64,000 nucleotides of DNA, from NCBI GenBank assembly GCA_020683205.1, contig CP085689.1, forward strand, positions 930,001 to 994,000, in the 5' to 3' direction. The position numbers and the translations under genes are program-made. The stretch comes from Lentisphaerae bacterium WC36 (GTDB taxonomy: Bacteria; Verrucomicrobiota; Lentisphaeria; Victivallales; SZUA-371). Positions 8,894 to 18,293 of this stretch are shown here, in pieces. Each line of letters starts with the position of its first letter. Position 1 is the first letter of the stretch. The notes under the pieces are model-generated. The model saw only the letters and a list, made by a program, of their open reading frames with translations. It made no database searches and was not told the origin of the DNA.

Positions 8894-9103
8894 ATTTAAT
8901 GTTAAAAAAAATAAGTGTTTAGATAATTTTTAATTGTTGACATTACTTTAGTTAAAGAAAATTTAAATCAATTTGAATTATAAAACTTGAAATTTTTTTT
9001 ACTAAGTATATTTTAGATACGTTAGCAATGAGACTGGGGGAAAGGACCTGTTTCACTTTTATTAAAATTTTAAAATATTAGTAATTAAGATAGGTGTTAG
9101 GTT

Positions 9104-10819
9104 GTGAGTAATCTTAAAATATTAAGTCTAATAGACAAGGCATATTTCTATTCACAGGAAAATTGGAAACGTTTTTTTGGTAGTTATATTTTTTCGTTGC
9201 TTCCTTTAATAATCGTTGTTTTGATGGTAACTTCTGACCGTGAAAATTTTCTTCTTTCTAAGTACAATATATTTTTTTATACGCTTCTAGTAACAATTTC
9301 TTTAATTTGGAAAAATTATTTTGAACTAAATACTATTTTAAAAGTTTCTGAAGATCTTTTTCAACGAAAGTTAAGTTTGAAATTTTCGGAAAAGTTTTTA
9401 CTTTCACAACGTACTTTTGTTGTTGATGTGATACTTTTTATGCCATTATCATTTTCATTCGTGATTTCTGACAGCTCATTTTCGCTTTTGTATTGGTGGA
9501 TTCCTATTTTTTCTTTGAGCTATATTTGTAAATATTTTGCACTGCCACCACATAATTTACCAATGGGTAAAATTTTCTTTAAACTATTTAGTACAATTAG
9601 TGAGAATTTTTTAACTTTCTTATCATTAAATTTTTATTTGTTGTTGGTTTATTTAGTAGTATTTTTTAACGTGGTTATTGTAACAGTATTGGTGATGTTT
9701 TTTTATAAAGTGTTTAGTGGAGATTTAACATTATTTTCTTCAATGGATTTGTATGTGTTAATAAATTTTATGTTTTCTGATTTAAAGTTTGCATTTTATA
9801 CGATGATTACTTACATGTGTGGAAATTTTTTTTCAATGAGCAGTAATTTGTTCTTTTGTTTCAATAGTGAATCAAATGATAATGGTAGTGATATTACTGC
9901 TGAAATTAAGACTTTACGAAAAAAAAATAATAGTAACATAAAAAAAATCATGGCTATTATTGGGGTATTTTTCATTTTAAACCTCACCTATTCCCAAGAA
10001 GTTGACAACCACAACCAATTAGATGAATCACAAGGTTTTTCGACTATCAACGGCGATAAATTTAATGAGAGCATTAATAATGTTAAAAATGACGAAAAAT
10101 ATCAATGGAATACGGATTCTGCTATAAAGATTGAAAATAATGAGCTATTTACGAAAATTAGTGAAGAAGTTAATCTTTTTTTAGATGATATGAATATTTT
10201 GGTTAAAAATTTTTTTAAATCAATTTTAGATTGGTTTGAATCAAAAAATAACTCACCTTCTCCTGCTGATTCAATGAATTTTTGGGCAAAAAATGAGGCA
10301 TTATTTAAATCACTTGCCACAATTTTTGTGTTGATATTAATAGTTGCTGTTGTAGTTTTGATTATTATAAAGTTAGTAAATATGAAGAAAAATAGCAGGG
10401 CTTTAACTCAAACTGAGCATTTGAGCATGAAAGTTGACCTTGAGAAAGAAGACGTTACTGCAGATGTTTTAAAGTTAAATGAGTGGTTAGCGTTGGCTGT
10501 TGATCTTGAGAAAAAAGGCGAGTTTCGCTTGGCTTTGCGAGCTTACTATTTATATGTTATCGCATTATTAAGTGAAGCTGATTTTGTTATAATTAAAAAA
10601 GGTAAAACAGACCTTGAATATTTGCGTGAATTAAAAAATAAACATCATGTAACATGTAAATTTATTAAACCTTTTAGTGATGGATTGAATATTTTTCAGC
10701 AAGAATGGTACGGCCACTTTACTGATTCTAAAGAAATTGTGCAATTATTTAAAGATTCTACCCGTATTATTTTTAAACTTGATTCTAAGGTTTTAACAGA
10801 AGGGGATATTAATGGTTAA
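9104..10819 (+). CDS. Polytopic membrane protein with C-terminal DUF4129-like domain
   Basis: 571 residues from a GTG start preceded by AGGTGTTAGGTT. Residues 1 to about 265 form several membrane segments. At about residue 283 a second, signal-like hydrophobic stretch occurs (MAIIGVFFILNLTYSQ), followed by a polar region, a transmembrane helix near residue 405 (LATIFVLILIVAVVVLIIIK) and a cytoplasmic C-terminus. In that C-terminus, LALAVDLEKKGEFRLALRAYY and the following YLRELK and QQEWYGH resemble DUF4129. DUF4129 proteins recur in MoxR/DUF58 operons, which fits the next genes. The internal signal-like segment suggests a fusion of a membrane domain with a once separate DUF4129 protein. Function is unknown. 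The 210-bp gap upstream has TTGACA at 8937 but no convincing -10. Confidence 0.75.
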   Translation: MSNLKILSLIDKAYFYSQENWKRFFGSYIFSLLPLIIVVLMVTSDRENFLLSKYNIFFYTLLVTISLIWKNYFELNTILKVSEDLFQRKLSLKFSEKFLLSQRTFVVDVILFMPLSFSFVISDSSFSLLYWWIPIFSLSYICKYFALPPHNLPMGKIFFKLFSTISENFLTFLSLNFYLLLVYLVVFFNVVIVTVLVMFFYKVFSGDLTLFSSMDLYVLINFMFSDLKFAFYTMITYMCGNFFSMSSNLFFCFNSESNDNGSDITAEIKTLRKKNNSNIKKIMAIIGVFFILNLTYSQEVDNHNQLDESQGFSTINGDKFNESINNVKNDEKYQWNTDSAIKIENNELFTKISEEVNLFLDDMNILVKNFFKSILDWFESKNNSPSPADSMNFWAKNEALFKSLATIFVLILIVAVVVLIIIKLVNMKKNSRALTQTEHLSMKVDLEKEDVTADVLKLNEWLALAVDLEKKGEFRLALRAYYLYVIALLSEADFVIIKKGKTDLEYLRELKNKHHVTCKFIKPFSDGLNIFQQEWYGHFTDSKEIVQLFKDSTRIIFKLDSKVLTEGDING

Positions 10820-11990
10820 ACAACTTCAACAAATTGCCAAAAAAAATATCACTTTTGTTTTTGCTTTAGTTGCATTAGTAGTGATTTTTACAATAATCTT
10901 TAATAATAAACACGAGTACACCAAGACTAAAGAGCATTTTACTAAAGATTTAACTTTACCTTATGGCTGTAGTATTTTGTATGACTCATTAAAAAAAATA
11001 TCTGTAAATGATGTTAGTATTTGGCGTGATGAAATAGCTGAAATCCCAGACTTTAAGAATAGTACGATTTTAGTAGTTGGATATAATAAAAATAACTTGA
11101 AAGACCGTGTTTTTACTGGAAAAAATGATTTAATAAAAGCGGCACAAAATGGAGCAAACGTAGTTTTTGCAGTAAATTCAGTTGAGGAAGAAAAGACTGT
11201 TGAACAGTCATCGCTTGGAGATATTAAGATAAATGAAGATGCTTTGGATTTAGCAGGTAATCTATCGCAATTTAATTTATTGCCGTCATGTGAGGTGGTA
11301 ATGGAAAAATTTATTACACAGCCTCGTAGCCATGCCGTATCTCAAAATATAAACTTAAAGGTTATTCCATTTTACAGCAAATATTTTTTCGATGATGTTG
11401 GTGACTTTAATGTTTTGTACCGTTTAAATGGTAAGGCGGTTGTTGTTGAGAAAAAATTTGCAAATGGTGGTCGGTTATTGTTATTAAGTTCAAGTTATCC
11501 ATTCACAAATGAGGCGCTAAAAAATAATTTACAAAATGATTTTTTACTTTATATGTTGTCTGGAAAGAAGAAAATTTATTTTTTTGAGCAACATTTGGGG
11601 TTGAAAAATTCTCGTAATATTATGTGGTTAGTAAATCATTATAACTTAAAGTTATTTTATTTAATGATAGTTTTTGCAGCAGTACTTTTTATTTGGCGCA
11701 ACCTTTATGGTGTACCAGTGCAGGATAAAAGTGAGGATATTCATAATAAAAAAGATCTGTTATTTACATCGCCATTAAAAACTTTAACAGAATCAATGGT
11801 TGGTGAAAAACAAATTTTGCCAGTTATTGTTGATGTTTTAAATAAAGATTATAAAGTGATGCGCTTAAGCAAAGAAAATTTAAAGGAAATAAAAAAGAGT
11901 TTAACAACTAATGATAAGTGCTCTGACCAAGAAAAATATAATAATGCTGTGGCATTTTTAAACGAAAAAGAAGGAAAAAACAATGGATAG
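10812..11990 (+). CDS. DUF4350-like membrane-anchored protein
   Basis: 392 residues with an N-terminal membrane helix (ITFVFALVALVVIFTIIF), an extracytoplasmic domain starting GCSILYDSLKKI with STILVVGYN, a second helix near residue 280 (LFYLMIVFAAVLFIW) and a cytoplasmic tail. This layout and its place between DUF4129 and MoxR genes match DUF4350 proteins, which resemble GldG-type or glutamine-amidotransferase-fold domains. It overlaps the previous gene by 8 nt and the next by 8 nt, so it is translationally coupled. No catalytic residue could be assigned by eye; function is unknown. Confidence 0.72.
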   Translation: MVKQLQQIAKKNITFVFALVALVVIFTIIFNNKHEYTKTKEHFTKDLTLPYGCSILYDSLKKISVNDVSIWRDEIAEIPDFKNSTILVVGYNKNNLKDRVFTGKNDLIKAAQNGANVVFAVNSVEEEKTVEQSSLGDIKINEDALDLAGNLSQFNLLPSCEVVMEKFITQPRSHAVSQNINLKVIPFYSKYFFDDVGDFNVLYRLNGKAVVVEKKFANGGRLLLLSSSYPFTNEALKNNLQNDFLLYMLSGKKKIYFFEQHLGLKNSRNIMWLVNHYNLKLFYLMIVFAAVLFIWRNLYGVPVQDKSEDIHNKKDLLFTSPLKTLTESMVGEKQILPVIVDVLNKDYKVMRLSKENLKEIKKSLTTNDKCSDQEKYNNAVAFLNEKEGKNNG

Positions 11991-12945
11991 TATTCAAGAA
12001 TTATATGAGTTGACGAAAAATATTAAAAATGAAGTTAATAAAGTAATCATTGGGCAAGAAGATGTTATTGACAAAATGTTATTAACTATTTTTGCAGGAT
12101 CTCATGCTTTGATTGAAGGAGTGCCGGGTATAGCAAAGACATTGTTAGTAAAAACTTTGGGTCATGTTATTGATTGTGAAAACAACCGTATTCAGTTTAC
12201 ACCTGATATGATGCCTTCTGACATTACGGGAATTAATATTTATAATATGCAAATTCAGAAATTTGAGTTATTTAAAGGTCCGATTTTTACTGGAATGTTA
12301 TTAGCAGATGAAATTAATCGTGCGCCAGCTAAAACACAGTCAGCACTATTGCAGTGTATGCAGGAACGATTAGTTTCTATAGACAGTACAACTCATTCAT
12401 TGCCTGATTATTTTACTGTTTTTGCGACACAGAATCCAATTGAACACGAAGGTACATATCCATTACCTGAGGCACAAAAAGATCGTTTCCTTTTAAAAAT
12501 TGATATGGATTATCCAACTTTAGACGACGAGATGATTTTGGCTCAAAGAATGCTCTCTGATAGTTCGCCAGAACAGACGTTAAAAAATGGTGAAGTAAAT
12601 AAAATTACGTCGATGATTGAGTTAATTCAAGCCCGAAAGTTATTTAATAAAGTTATTGTGAAAGATGAAATTATTGAATATATTATTCGCATTATTAGAA
12701 ACACTCGTAATAATGCTGCATTATTAGTTGGGGCAGGTCCACGTGCAACTCAAGCAATGTTATTGTCGGCACGAATCTATGCGGTAATGCAGGGACGGGA
12801 TTTTGTGACTCCTGATGATGTTAAAGCTGTTGCTTACGCAATTTTAAATCATCGTGTCATTTTACGTCCTGAATTTGAAATAGAAGGAATTTCCAATAAT
12901 GAAATTATCGAACGGATTTTAATTCAAACAGCCGTGCCACGATAA
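11983..12945 (+). CDS. MoxR-family AAA+ ATPase
   Basis: 320-residue MoxR/RavA-type AAA+ ATPase, usually a chaperone activating a von Willebrand A-domain partner. Walker A is GVPGIAKT near residue 45; Walker B is in LLADEINRAPAKTQSALL near residue 110. FATQNPIEHEGTYPLPEAQKDRF follows, a highly characteristic MoxR segment with sensor 1 Asn and arginine-finger region. The partner is the DUF58 protein encoded 26 bp downstream. The start overlaps the end of the DUF4350 gene by 8 nt. Confidence 0.95.
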   Translation: MDSIQELYELTKNIKNEVNKVIIGQEDVIDKMLLTIFAGSHALIEGVPGIAKTLLVKTLGHVIDCENNRIQFTPDMMPSDITGINIYNMQIQKFELFKGPIFTGMLLADEINRAPAKTQSALLQCMQERLVSIDSTTHSLPDYFTVFATQNPIEHEGTYPLPEAQKDRFLLKIDMDYPTLDDEMILAQRMLSDSSPEQTLKNGEVNKITSMIELIQARKLFNKVIVKDEIIEYIIRIIRNTRNNAALLVGAGPRATQAMLLSARIYAVMQGRDFVTPDDVKAVAYAILNHRVILRPEFEIEGISNNEIIERILIQTAVPR

Positions 12946-12971
12946 GATAACTTTTAAGAGATGATGCAACT

Positions 12972-14282
12972 ATGTTAATACCTAAAAATATAATTTATTT
13001 TGTGATTATTGCTTTAATATTGAGCTTAATGATTCCATTTGGCAGTTTAGCTTTAGGCATATTTATTATTTATTTGGTTGTGCTGTTTGCTGTAGGATTA
13101 TTTGATGCAGTTATGGTTGCAATGGAACGCAAGGCTGTGCAAATTCTAGCTGATGATAATTATCGCTTTAATCAGTATGTGGCTGGAAATTTAATGATTA
13201 AAGTTCAAAATTACTCTGCTAATAATATCAAAATTAAAAATATTTATCTAGAGTTAGCTGATGAGTTTGCTGATGTAAAATATTTAGAATATTTGTATTT
13301 AGAACCAAATGGACAGCAACCATATAATATTGAGCTATTACCAACAATGCGAGGTCCTTTTGATAAGTTAATCATCTATTTTGAACAAATTTCTCCACTG
13401 GGTCTATGGTCATTAAGCAAAAAAATAGAACTAGAGTGTGTAATTAAAGTTTTTTCTGATATTGCTTCTGAACAGCGTAAAATGGCATCGTTATTTTTAG
13501 CAAATAAAACAGGTAGCAACCATCAACAAACATTAGGGCAAAGTTTAGAATTTGATCATTTGCGTGAATATGTTCATGGTGATAGTTCTAATTTAATTGA
13601 CTGGAAGGCGACTGCAAAGCGTAATTCATTAGTTAGTAGAGTTTTTAATAACGAAAATTTACAAACAGTGTATGTAATTATTGATGCTTCAAGGTTGAGT
13701 CGGCAGTACAAAGATGGTCGTAGCAATTTAGATTATTATTTGGCCTCAGCATTAACGTTAGCAAGCTTAGCTGCAAGAAATAAAGATTCATTTGGGGTTA
13801 TTGTTTTTGATTCTAACATTAAAAAATTTGTTATTGCCAAGCCAGGTATGACTAATATTAAAATTTGCCGAAATGAACTTTTTGATATTCAAGCAGAGAA
13901 TAATTTGCCGAATTATAATAAATTATTCAGTTTTATTAGAACTAAAATTCATCAAAGAAGTTTATTATTTTTTATGACAGATTTATCAAATTCATTATCC
14001 GCCGAGGAATTTATTGCAGATATTGAATTAATAAACAAAAAACATTTATGTATTTTATCAAGCTTGCAAAATGAAAAGTTAAACCCTTTATTAAGTGAAA
14101 TAATAACTTCTAAAGAATTGCTTGTTGATAAATTAAATAACCATGTACACTGGCACGAAATGAAACTTTTAAATAGAACTTTGAGCAGAAATGGCGTTTT
14201 TTGCAATTTTTCAAATCATGAAAATCTTAGTATTGATTTGGTAAATCAATATCTAACAATTAAAAGGAAACAACTGTTATGA
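12972..14282 (+). CDS. DUF58 (vWA-like) membrane protein
   Basis: 436 residues. Two N-terminal membrane segments (residues about 6-45) are followed by a beta-rich region and the DUF58 core: LEFDHLREYVHGDSSNLIDW around residue 195, KATAKRNSLVSRVF, then VYVIIDASRLSRQ, which replaces the canonical DxSxS metal site of vWA domains. DUF58 proteins are the usual clients of MoxR ATPases. The stop overlaps the next start (ATGA-type, 4 nt). An exact role is not known for this branch. Confidence 0.9.
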   Translation: MLIPKNIIYFVIIALILSLMIPFGSLALGIFIIYLVVLFAVGLFDAVMVAMERKAVQILADDNYRFNQYVAGNLMIKVQNYSANNIKIKNIYLELADEFADVKYLEYLYLEPNGQQPYNIELLPTMRGPFDKLIIYFEQISPLGLWSLSKKIELECVIKVFSDIASEQRKMASLFLANKTGSNHQQTLGQSLEFDHLREYVHGDSSNLIDWKATAKRNSLVSRVFNNENLQTVYVIIDASRLSRQYKDGRSNLDYYLASALTLASLAARNKDSFGVIVFDSNIKKFVIAKPGMTNIKICRNELFDIQAENNLPNYNKLFSFIRTKIHQRSLLFFMTDLSNSLSAEEFIADIELINKKHLCILSSLQNEKLNPLLSEIITSKELLVDKLNNHVHWHEMKLLNRTLSRNGVFCNFSNHENLSIDLVNQYLTIKRKQLL

Positions 14283-15319
14283 TTATTGATTTAGATAAAT
14301 TTGTAATGAAGGAAAAAGTTTACTGGCGTGAGCTTGAAGATCTTCTGAAAAAAATTAATGAAGCAGGAAAATGTAAAAATTTTTATGAAATTCAGCGATT
14401 ATTATATCTTTATGAACGAGCATCAGCAGACTTTATTAAGGTTGCTAATTTTTCGGGAAATAAAGAGCTTCATGAATATTTAGAAAATTTAACAATGTCT
14501 GCATATGCTTTTATTTACAGTGAACGCAAACGTAAATTTTCTTTTAGGATTATGCAGTGGACATTTTTTGATTTTCCTGCAGTTTTTAGAAAAAATTTAC
14601 GTTATTTTTTGATTATTGTCGCAGTTTTTCTAGCAGGGGCAATTTTTGCCGGAATTGCTCTTGGTGACAACAAATATGCCAAAAAGGCGATTTTACCAGA
14701 GCAATTTTATTATCATATGCAATCTCCAGAAAAGCGAGTAGCACGTGAAGAGAGTGAAAAACGGGTGCTTGGTATGAATGAAGGCTCAAATTTTGCGGCG
14801 ATGTTAATTCAAAACAACATAAAAGTATCGATTTTAGCAATGGCATTGGGGATAACTTTTGGAATTGGTACTATTGTAATAATTTTTTATAACGGAGTGA
14901 TATTTGGTTTAATTGTGTTCGATTATTTGAATGCGGGGCAGGGACTATTTTTGACAGCCTGGTTATTGCCACATGGAGTGGTTGAAATTCCCGCAATATT
15001 AATTGGCGGGACTGCTGGCCTTATGATTGGGCATTGCCTTGTAAAGCCAAAAATTGCTCGTAAAAACTTTTTTAAACGGCAGTCAAAAGATATTACTTTT
15101 TTGATTTATGGAGTGGTTTTATTGTTAATTTGGGCCGGTATTGTTGAGGCATTTTTATCACAACATCATAAAGGGGTTTTAAGTTATGAATTTAAAATTA
15201 TGTTTGGTTTCTTTGAATTGATGCTTTTTGTATTATGGTTATCATGGTCGAGAGGTATTGTTAATTTTATCAAGAAAATTTTTAGCGTAAAAAGAAGGAC
15301 ATTAGATGATTATAAATAG
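14279..15319 (+). CDS. SpoIIM-family (stage II sporulation protein M-like) membrane protein
   Basis: 346 residues. A soluble N-terminal part of about 100 residues (WRELEDLLKKI at the start) is followed by several membrane helices with SpoIIM/DUF95-type sequence: NNIKVSILAMALGITFGIGT, then NGVIFGLIVFDYL and WLLPHGVVEIPAILIGGTAG, the PHGxxEIPA segment being the family hallmark. Such genes recur beside MoxR/DUF58/RDD genes in non-sporulating bacteria, so a sporulation role is not implied. It overlaps the RDD gene by 14 nt. Confidence 0.9.
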   Translation: MIIDLDKFVMKEKVYWRELEDLLKKINEAGKCKNFYEIQRLLYLYERASADFIKVANFSGNKELHEYLENLTMSAYAFIYSERKRKFSFRIMQWTFFDFPAVFRKNLRYFLIIVAVFLAGAIFAGIALGDNKYAKKAILPEQFYYHMQSPEKRVAREESEKRVLGMNEGSNFAAMLIQNNIKVSILAMALGITFGIGTIVIIFYNGVIFGLIVFDYLNAGQGLFLTAWLLPHGVVEIPAILIGGTAGLMIGHCLVKPKIARKNFFKRQSKDITFLIYGVVLLLIWAGIVEAFLSQHHKGVLSYEFKIMFGFFELMLFVLWLSWSRGIVNFIKKIFSVKRRTLDDYK

Positions 15320-16070
15320 TGAATATGCCATTATAAAAACTCCTGAAGAAGTTGAGTTTAAAATTCATTTAGCAAGTTTACCGCGACGTGCTAGTGCATT
15401 TTTAATTGATTTTTTGATTATTTTGACTTTTATTTGGGTTGTTAATACCCCGATGAGTGCGATTTTTAATATAGCTGACGGTGGTGGTGTAGTAAAAGCT
15501 TTGTATGTAGTACTCATGGCATTTATCTCAAATTTTTATTTTATTTTTATAGAATATTTTTATCATGGTAAAACGCTTGGAAAGAAGATGTTAAAAATAA
15601 AAGTTATTGATTCTGATGCTTTGTCATTAACATTTTATCAGATTTTAATTAGAAATCTGATGCGCAGTATTGATACTTTGCCATTTTTTTATGGGACTGC
15701 AGTTCTGGCGATGTTTTTTGGAAAAAATAATCGAAGGTTGGGTGATATTGTCGCAGGATGTTTAGTTATTTGTGATGAAGTTGCTCCGATGCCAAAAATT
15801 AAGGCAATTCTTGATGATAAATATAACTCGTTGCGTGAAGATCCATTATTGGTCGCTAGGATTAGAGAACAAACAACGGCAGAGGAAAAACAATTGTTGT
15901 TGCAAGTTGCTGAAAATTACAAGGTTTTCGAAAGTGATGCAGTGTTGCAAATTTTCGAGGAGTTAGCAAAATATTTTAAAGAAAAATTTCAGTTTTCTGA
16001 TGATTATATAAAAAATATTTCGGATCAAAAAATGATATTTAATTTAATAAATGTATTATTTAAAAAATAG
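15306..16070 (+). CDS. RDD-family membrane protein
   Basis: 254 residues. The N-terminus (IKTPEEVEFKIHLASLPRRASAFLIDFLII) carries the RDD-type R-x3-D pattern at the first membrane helix, followed by further helices, GKTLGKKMLKIKVID and NRRLGDIVAGCLVI. A cytoplasmic tail of about 80 residues follows. RDD proteins are proposed ion antiporters or transporters of unknown substrate. It belongs to the MoxR/DUF58 operon by overlap with the SpoIIM gene. A second RDD protein follows at once. Confidence 0.88.
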   Translation: MIINSEYAIIKTPEEVEFKIHLASLPRRASAFLIDFLIILTFIWVVNTPMSAIFNIADGGGVVKALYVVLMAFISNFYFIFIEYFYHGKTLGKKMLKIKVIDSDALSLTFYQILIRNLMRSIDTLPFFYGTAVLAMFFGKNNRRLGDIVAGCLVICDEVAPMPKIKAILDDKYNSLREDPLLVARIREQTTAEEKQLLLQVAENYKVFESDAVLQIFEELAKYFKEKFQFSDDYIKNISDQKMIFNLINVLFKK

Positions 16071-16081
16071 GAGTAATTTAA

Positions 16082-16831
16082 ATGAGTAAATGGTTTTTAG
16101 AAATTGGCGATGAAACTGTTGGACCATTAACATCTAGTGAAGTTAGCAATTTGAAAGATTCTGCTGGGATTACAGCAGAGACCCTTGTTTGGCAAGAAGG
16201 GGATCAGGACAAGAAAGTTGCCTTGGCTAAAAGTGAGCTAGCACCTGTTCTTGAACAAAAATCAGGAGTAATGTGTGAGTTTTGTCACGATATTTACTCA
16301 TTTGATGAAATTATTCAAATTCAAGATCAGAATTGCTGCTATAAATGTAAAGATGAAGTTTTAGTAAGATTACAAGAAAATACACTTGACAATCCAAATA
16401 TTTACCGTTATGGTGGATTTTGGGTTCGTTTTGGAGCATCAATTTTGGATGGTTTAATATTATTACCTTTATTATATGGAGTTGGTTTTTTAGTTGGTTA
16501 TATTGTGAGCCCAGAGCCATTGTCTACTGAGTACTGGGTAATGACTATAAGTTTACAAATATTTCAATTTGCAATTTCATTTTTATATACGGTTTTATTG
16601 TTATGGAAAAAGCAAGCCACAGTTGGTATGATGGCCACAGGACTTATTGTGGTTGATGCTCGTAATGATTATGGACCAGTGTCGTTTGGGAAAGCATCTG
16701 CACGTTGGGCTTCAGCAATCATTTCTGGATTAATACTATATATTGGCTATTGGATTATGCTTTTTGATCAAGAGAAAAGAACATTACATGATCACATTGC
16801 CGGAACTCGTATTATTTACAAAAAGAAGTGA
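16082..16831 (+). CDS. GYF_2-zinc ribbon-RDD membrane protein
   Basis: 249 residues with three parts. Residues 1 to about 55 match the GYF_2/DUF4339 domain (KWFLEIGDETVGPLTSSEV, then ETLVWQEGD). Residues about 62-95 form a treble-clef-like zinc site with CEFCHD and CYKCKDE. From about residue 105 an RDD membrane domain follows (YGGFWVRFGASILDGLILLP, ending LHDHIAGTRIIY). GYF_2 domains often sit at the N-terminus of RDD-type membrane proteins and may bind partners. AGGAG lies upstream of the ATG. It continues the operon. Confidence 0.85.
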   Translation: MSKWFLEIGDETVGPLTSSEVSNLKDSAGITAETLVWQEGDQDKKVALAKSELAPVLEQKSGVMCEFCHDIYSFDEIIQIQDQNCCYKCKDEVLVRLQENTLDNPNIYRYGGFWVRFGASILDGLILLPLLYGVGFLVGYIVSPEPLSTEYWVMTISLQIFQFAISFLYTVLLLWKKQATVGMMATGLIVVDARNDYGPVSFGKASARWASAIISGLILYIGYWIMLFDQEKRTLHDHIAGTRIIYKKK

Positions 16832-16862
16832 TTTATAAAAATTATAGTTAGGAATTAACAAG

Positions 16863-17441
16863 ATGATATCTTTTAAATGTGCGAGTTGTAGCACGTTAAA
16901 TAAAATTAGTGGTGATTTGGAAGTCGGCGACGATGTGAAGTTTAAATGCATCGGCTGTGAAAAACTAAACACCGTGACAATTTATCCTGAGGTTATAGTA
17001 GAGAAAAAAGAAATAAATAAAGCTGAAAAAATCATGAATGATGAAGATGCTAGCTGTTATTTACATGCTAATAATCAAGCGGAAACAATTTGTGAACAGT
17101 GTGGCTCATATATTTGTAATATTTGTGCTATAAAAATGAACTCAAAAATAATTTGTCCAAATTGCTTAAATAGTAAAACTGAAGACCAGGTTGATACTTT
17201 TCAAAAAAGTGCAATTTTGCATAATAATATTGCTTTTAACTTAGCGCTTTTACAATTGTTATTTTGGCAGTTAGCAGCATTTATCGCTCCATTTGTGTTT
17301 ATTTATTCATTGTGTTGTTGGAATAAGGTTAAAACTCCTTACAAGGTAACTAAGGCAAAGTTTATTTTTGCAATTATGATTTCTTCTTTGGGAATTGTGG
17401 CATTGGGAATGATATTTTTTAGTTTGAAGAGGATAAGTTAA
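16863..17441 (+). CDS. Zinc-finger (B-box-like) membrane protein
   Basis: 192 residues. An N-terminal zinc ribbon has the pairs CASC and CIGC. A B-box-like finger follows (CYLHANNQAETICEQCGSYI, then CNICAIKM and CPNCL). The C-terminal third holds two hydrophobic helices (ALLQLLFWQLAAFIAPFVFI and FAIMISSLGIVALGMIFF). B-box-like fingers on membrane proteins occur in bacteria with no settled function. A related but shorter finger protein lies two genes downstream. Confidence 0.75.
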   Translation: MISFKCASCSTLNKISGDLEVGDDVKFKCIGCEKLNTVTIYPEVIVEKKEINKAEKIMNDEDASCYLHANNQAETICEQCGSYICNICAIKMNSKIICPNCLNSKTEDQVDTFQKSAILHNNIAFNLALLQLLFWQLAAFIAPFVFIYSLCCWNKVKTPYKVTKAKFIFAIMISSLGIVALGMIFFSLKRIS

Positions 17442-17442
17442 G

Positions 17443-17958
17443 ATGGAAAAAAAAGATTATAAAAAGATATTAAAAGTGAATGGATTTTGCAATTATAATA
17501 CCTTTTATCGAGGCGTTGATCATTTGTTAATAGCTAAAGGGAATTATTATACGGAAGACTATTCACGTGTATTTTTTGATAAATTAAAAAGTATTAAAAG
17601 CTATACAGTTTGGACTGGGTTTATTGTAACATTATCAATATTTGCCACTTTTTTATTACTTTTGAGTGCAATATCTCTAGGTCTATTTTTAGATAATGAA
17701 GTTGGAGGCGGAATAATTTTTATTATTATTGCGACGTTTTTTTTAGCATTAACAATTAATAAATGGGTTAAAGGTCCAACTCAAGTTGTTGTGATCGAGA
17801 CAGTCGGTTCAGAACAAACTATGAAAATTTCAAGTAAAGGTAAAGTAAAGAAAATTAGAGCCATGTTTCTTGAACAATTTGCGAAAAAAGAGCAAAAATT
17901 TACCCAAGATGAGTTATATGAAAACTTGAATGAAAGAGAAGAAGAGTTTATTATTTAA
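17443..17958 (+). CDS. Unrecognised two-helix membrane protein
   Basis: 171 residues, starting 1 nt after the previous stop. Residues about 1-55 are soluble with a YNTFYRGVDHLLIAKGNYYT segment, followed by two strong membrane helices (WTGFIVTLSIFATFLLLLSA and GGIIFIIIATFFLALTI). A basic soluble tail (KGKVKKIRAMFLEQFAKKEQ) ends the protein. No family is recognised. Its place between two B-box-like membrane proteins suggests it belongs with them. Confidence 0.65.
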   Translation: MEKKDYKKILKVNGFCNYNTFYRGVDHLLIAKGNYYTEDYSRVFFDKLKSIKSYTVWTGFIVTLSIFATFLLLLSAISLGLFLDNEVGGGIIFIIIATFFLALTINKWVKGPTQVVVIETVGSEQTMKISSKGKVKKIRAMFLEQFAKKEQKFTQDELYENLNEREEEFII

Positions 17959-17960
17959 TA

Positions 17961-18293
17961 ATGGAAAAACTGAACTTAAAAAAACAGAAGTGCTTTAATC
18001 ACGGTGAGCGTGAAGCTGTGGCAATGTGTTTACAATGCCACAGACATTTTTGTCGTGAATGTGTTACAAAGCATGATGAACGCTTATTATGTAATAATTG
18101 CTTAAGTAAGATTATTGAAGAGAAAAAAAAGAAAAAGGTTAATTTTTCATTTTTGAAATTAATAATTTTATATTTTGCTACTTTTATTTCATTAATTTTG
18201 GTGTTTTTCACTGTTTATATTTGCCTTAACCAGTCAATAAAATCACAACTTGATCTGCCTTCTCAAATTAATACGGTAGAGGAGGATAAATAA
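17961..18293 (+). CDS. Small B-box-like zinc-finger membrane protein
   Basis: 110 residues. The N-terminal finger (CFNHGEREAVAMCLQCHRHF, then CRECVTKHDERLLCNNC) has the spacing of a B-box-type zinc finger. A basic stretch (KKKKKVNFS) and one membrane helix (LKLIILYFATFISLILVFFT) follow. It starts 2 nt after the preceding stop and is the last gene of the operon. Function is unknown; the finger may serve as a cytoplasmic binding or ubiquitin-fold-like interaction module, but this is speculation. Confidence 0.75.
   Translation: MEKLNLKKQKCFNHGEREAVAMCLQCHRHFCRECVTKHDERLLCNNCLSKIIEEKKKKKVNFSFLKLIILYFATFISLILVFFTVYICLNQSIKSQLDLPSQINTVEEDK

Noticed and set aside
8937-8965. Possible promoter TTGACA before the DUF4129 gene
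   Set aside because: The -35 is perfect, but no acceptable -10 is found at 16-18 bp, so it is not listed as a feature.
14279-15319. Evidence of sporulation from the SpoIIM-like gene
   Set aside because: This family recurs in MoxR/DUF58 operons of non-sporulating bacteria and no other sporulation gene is present.
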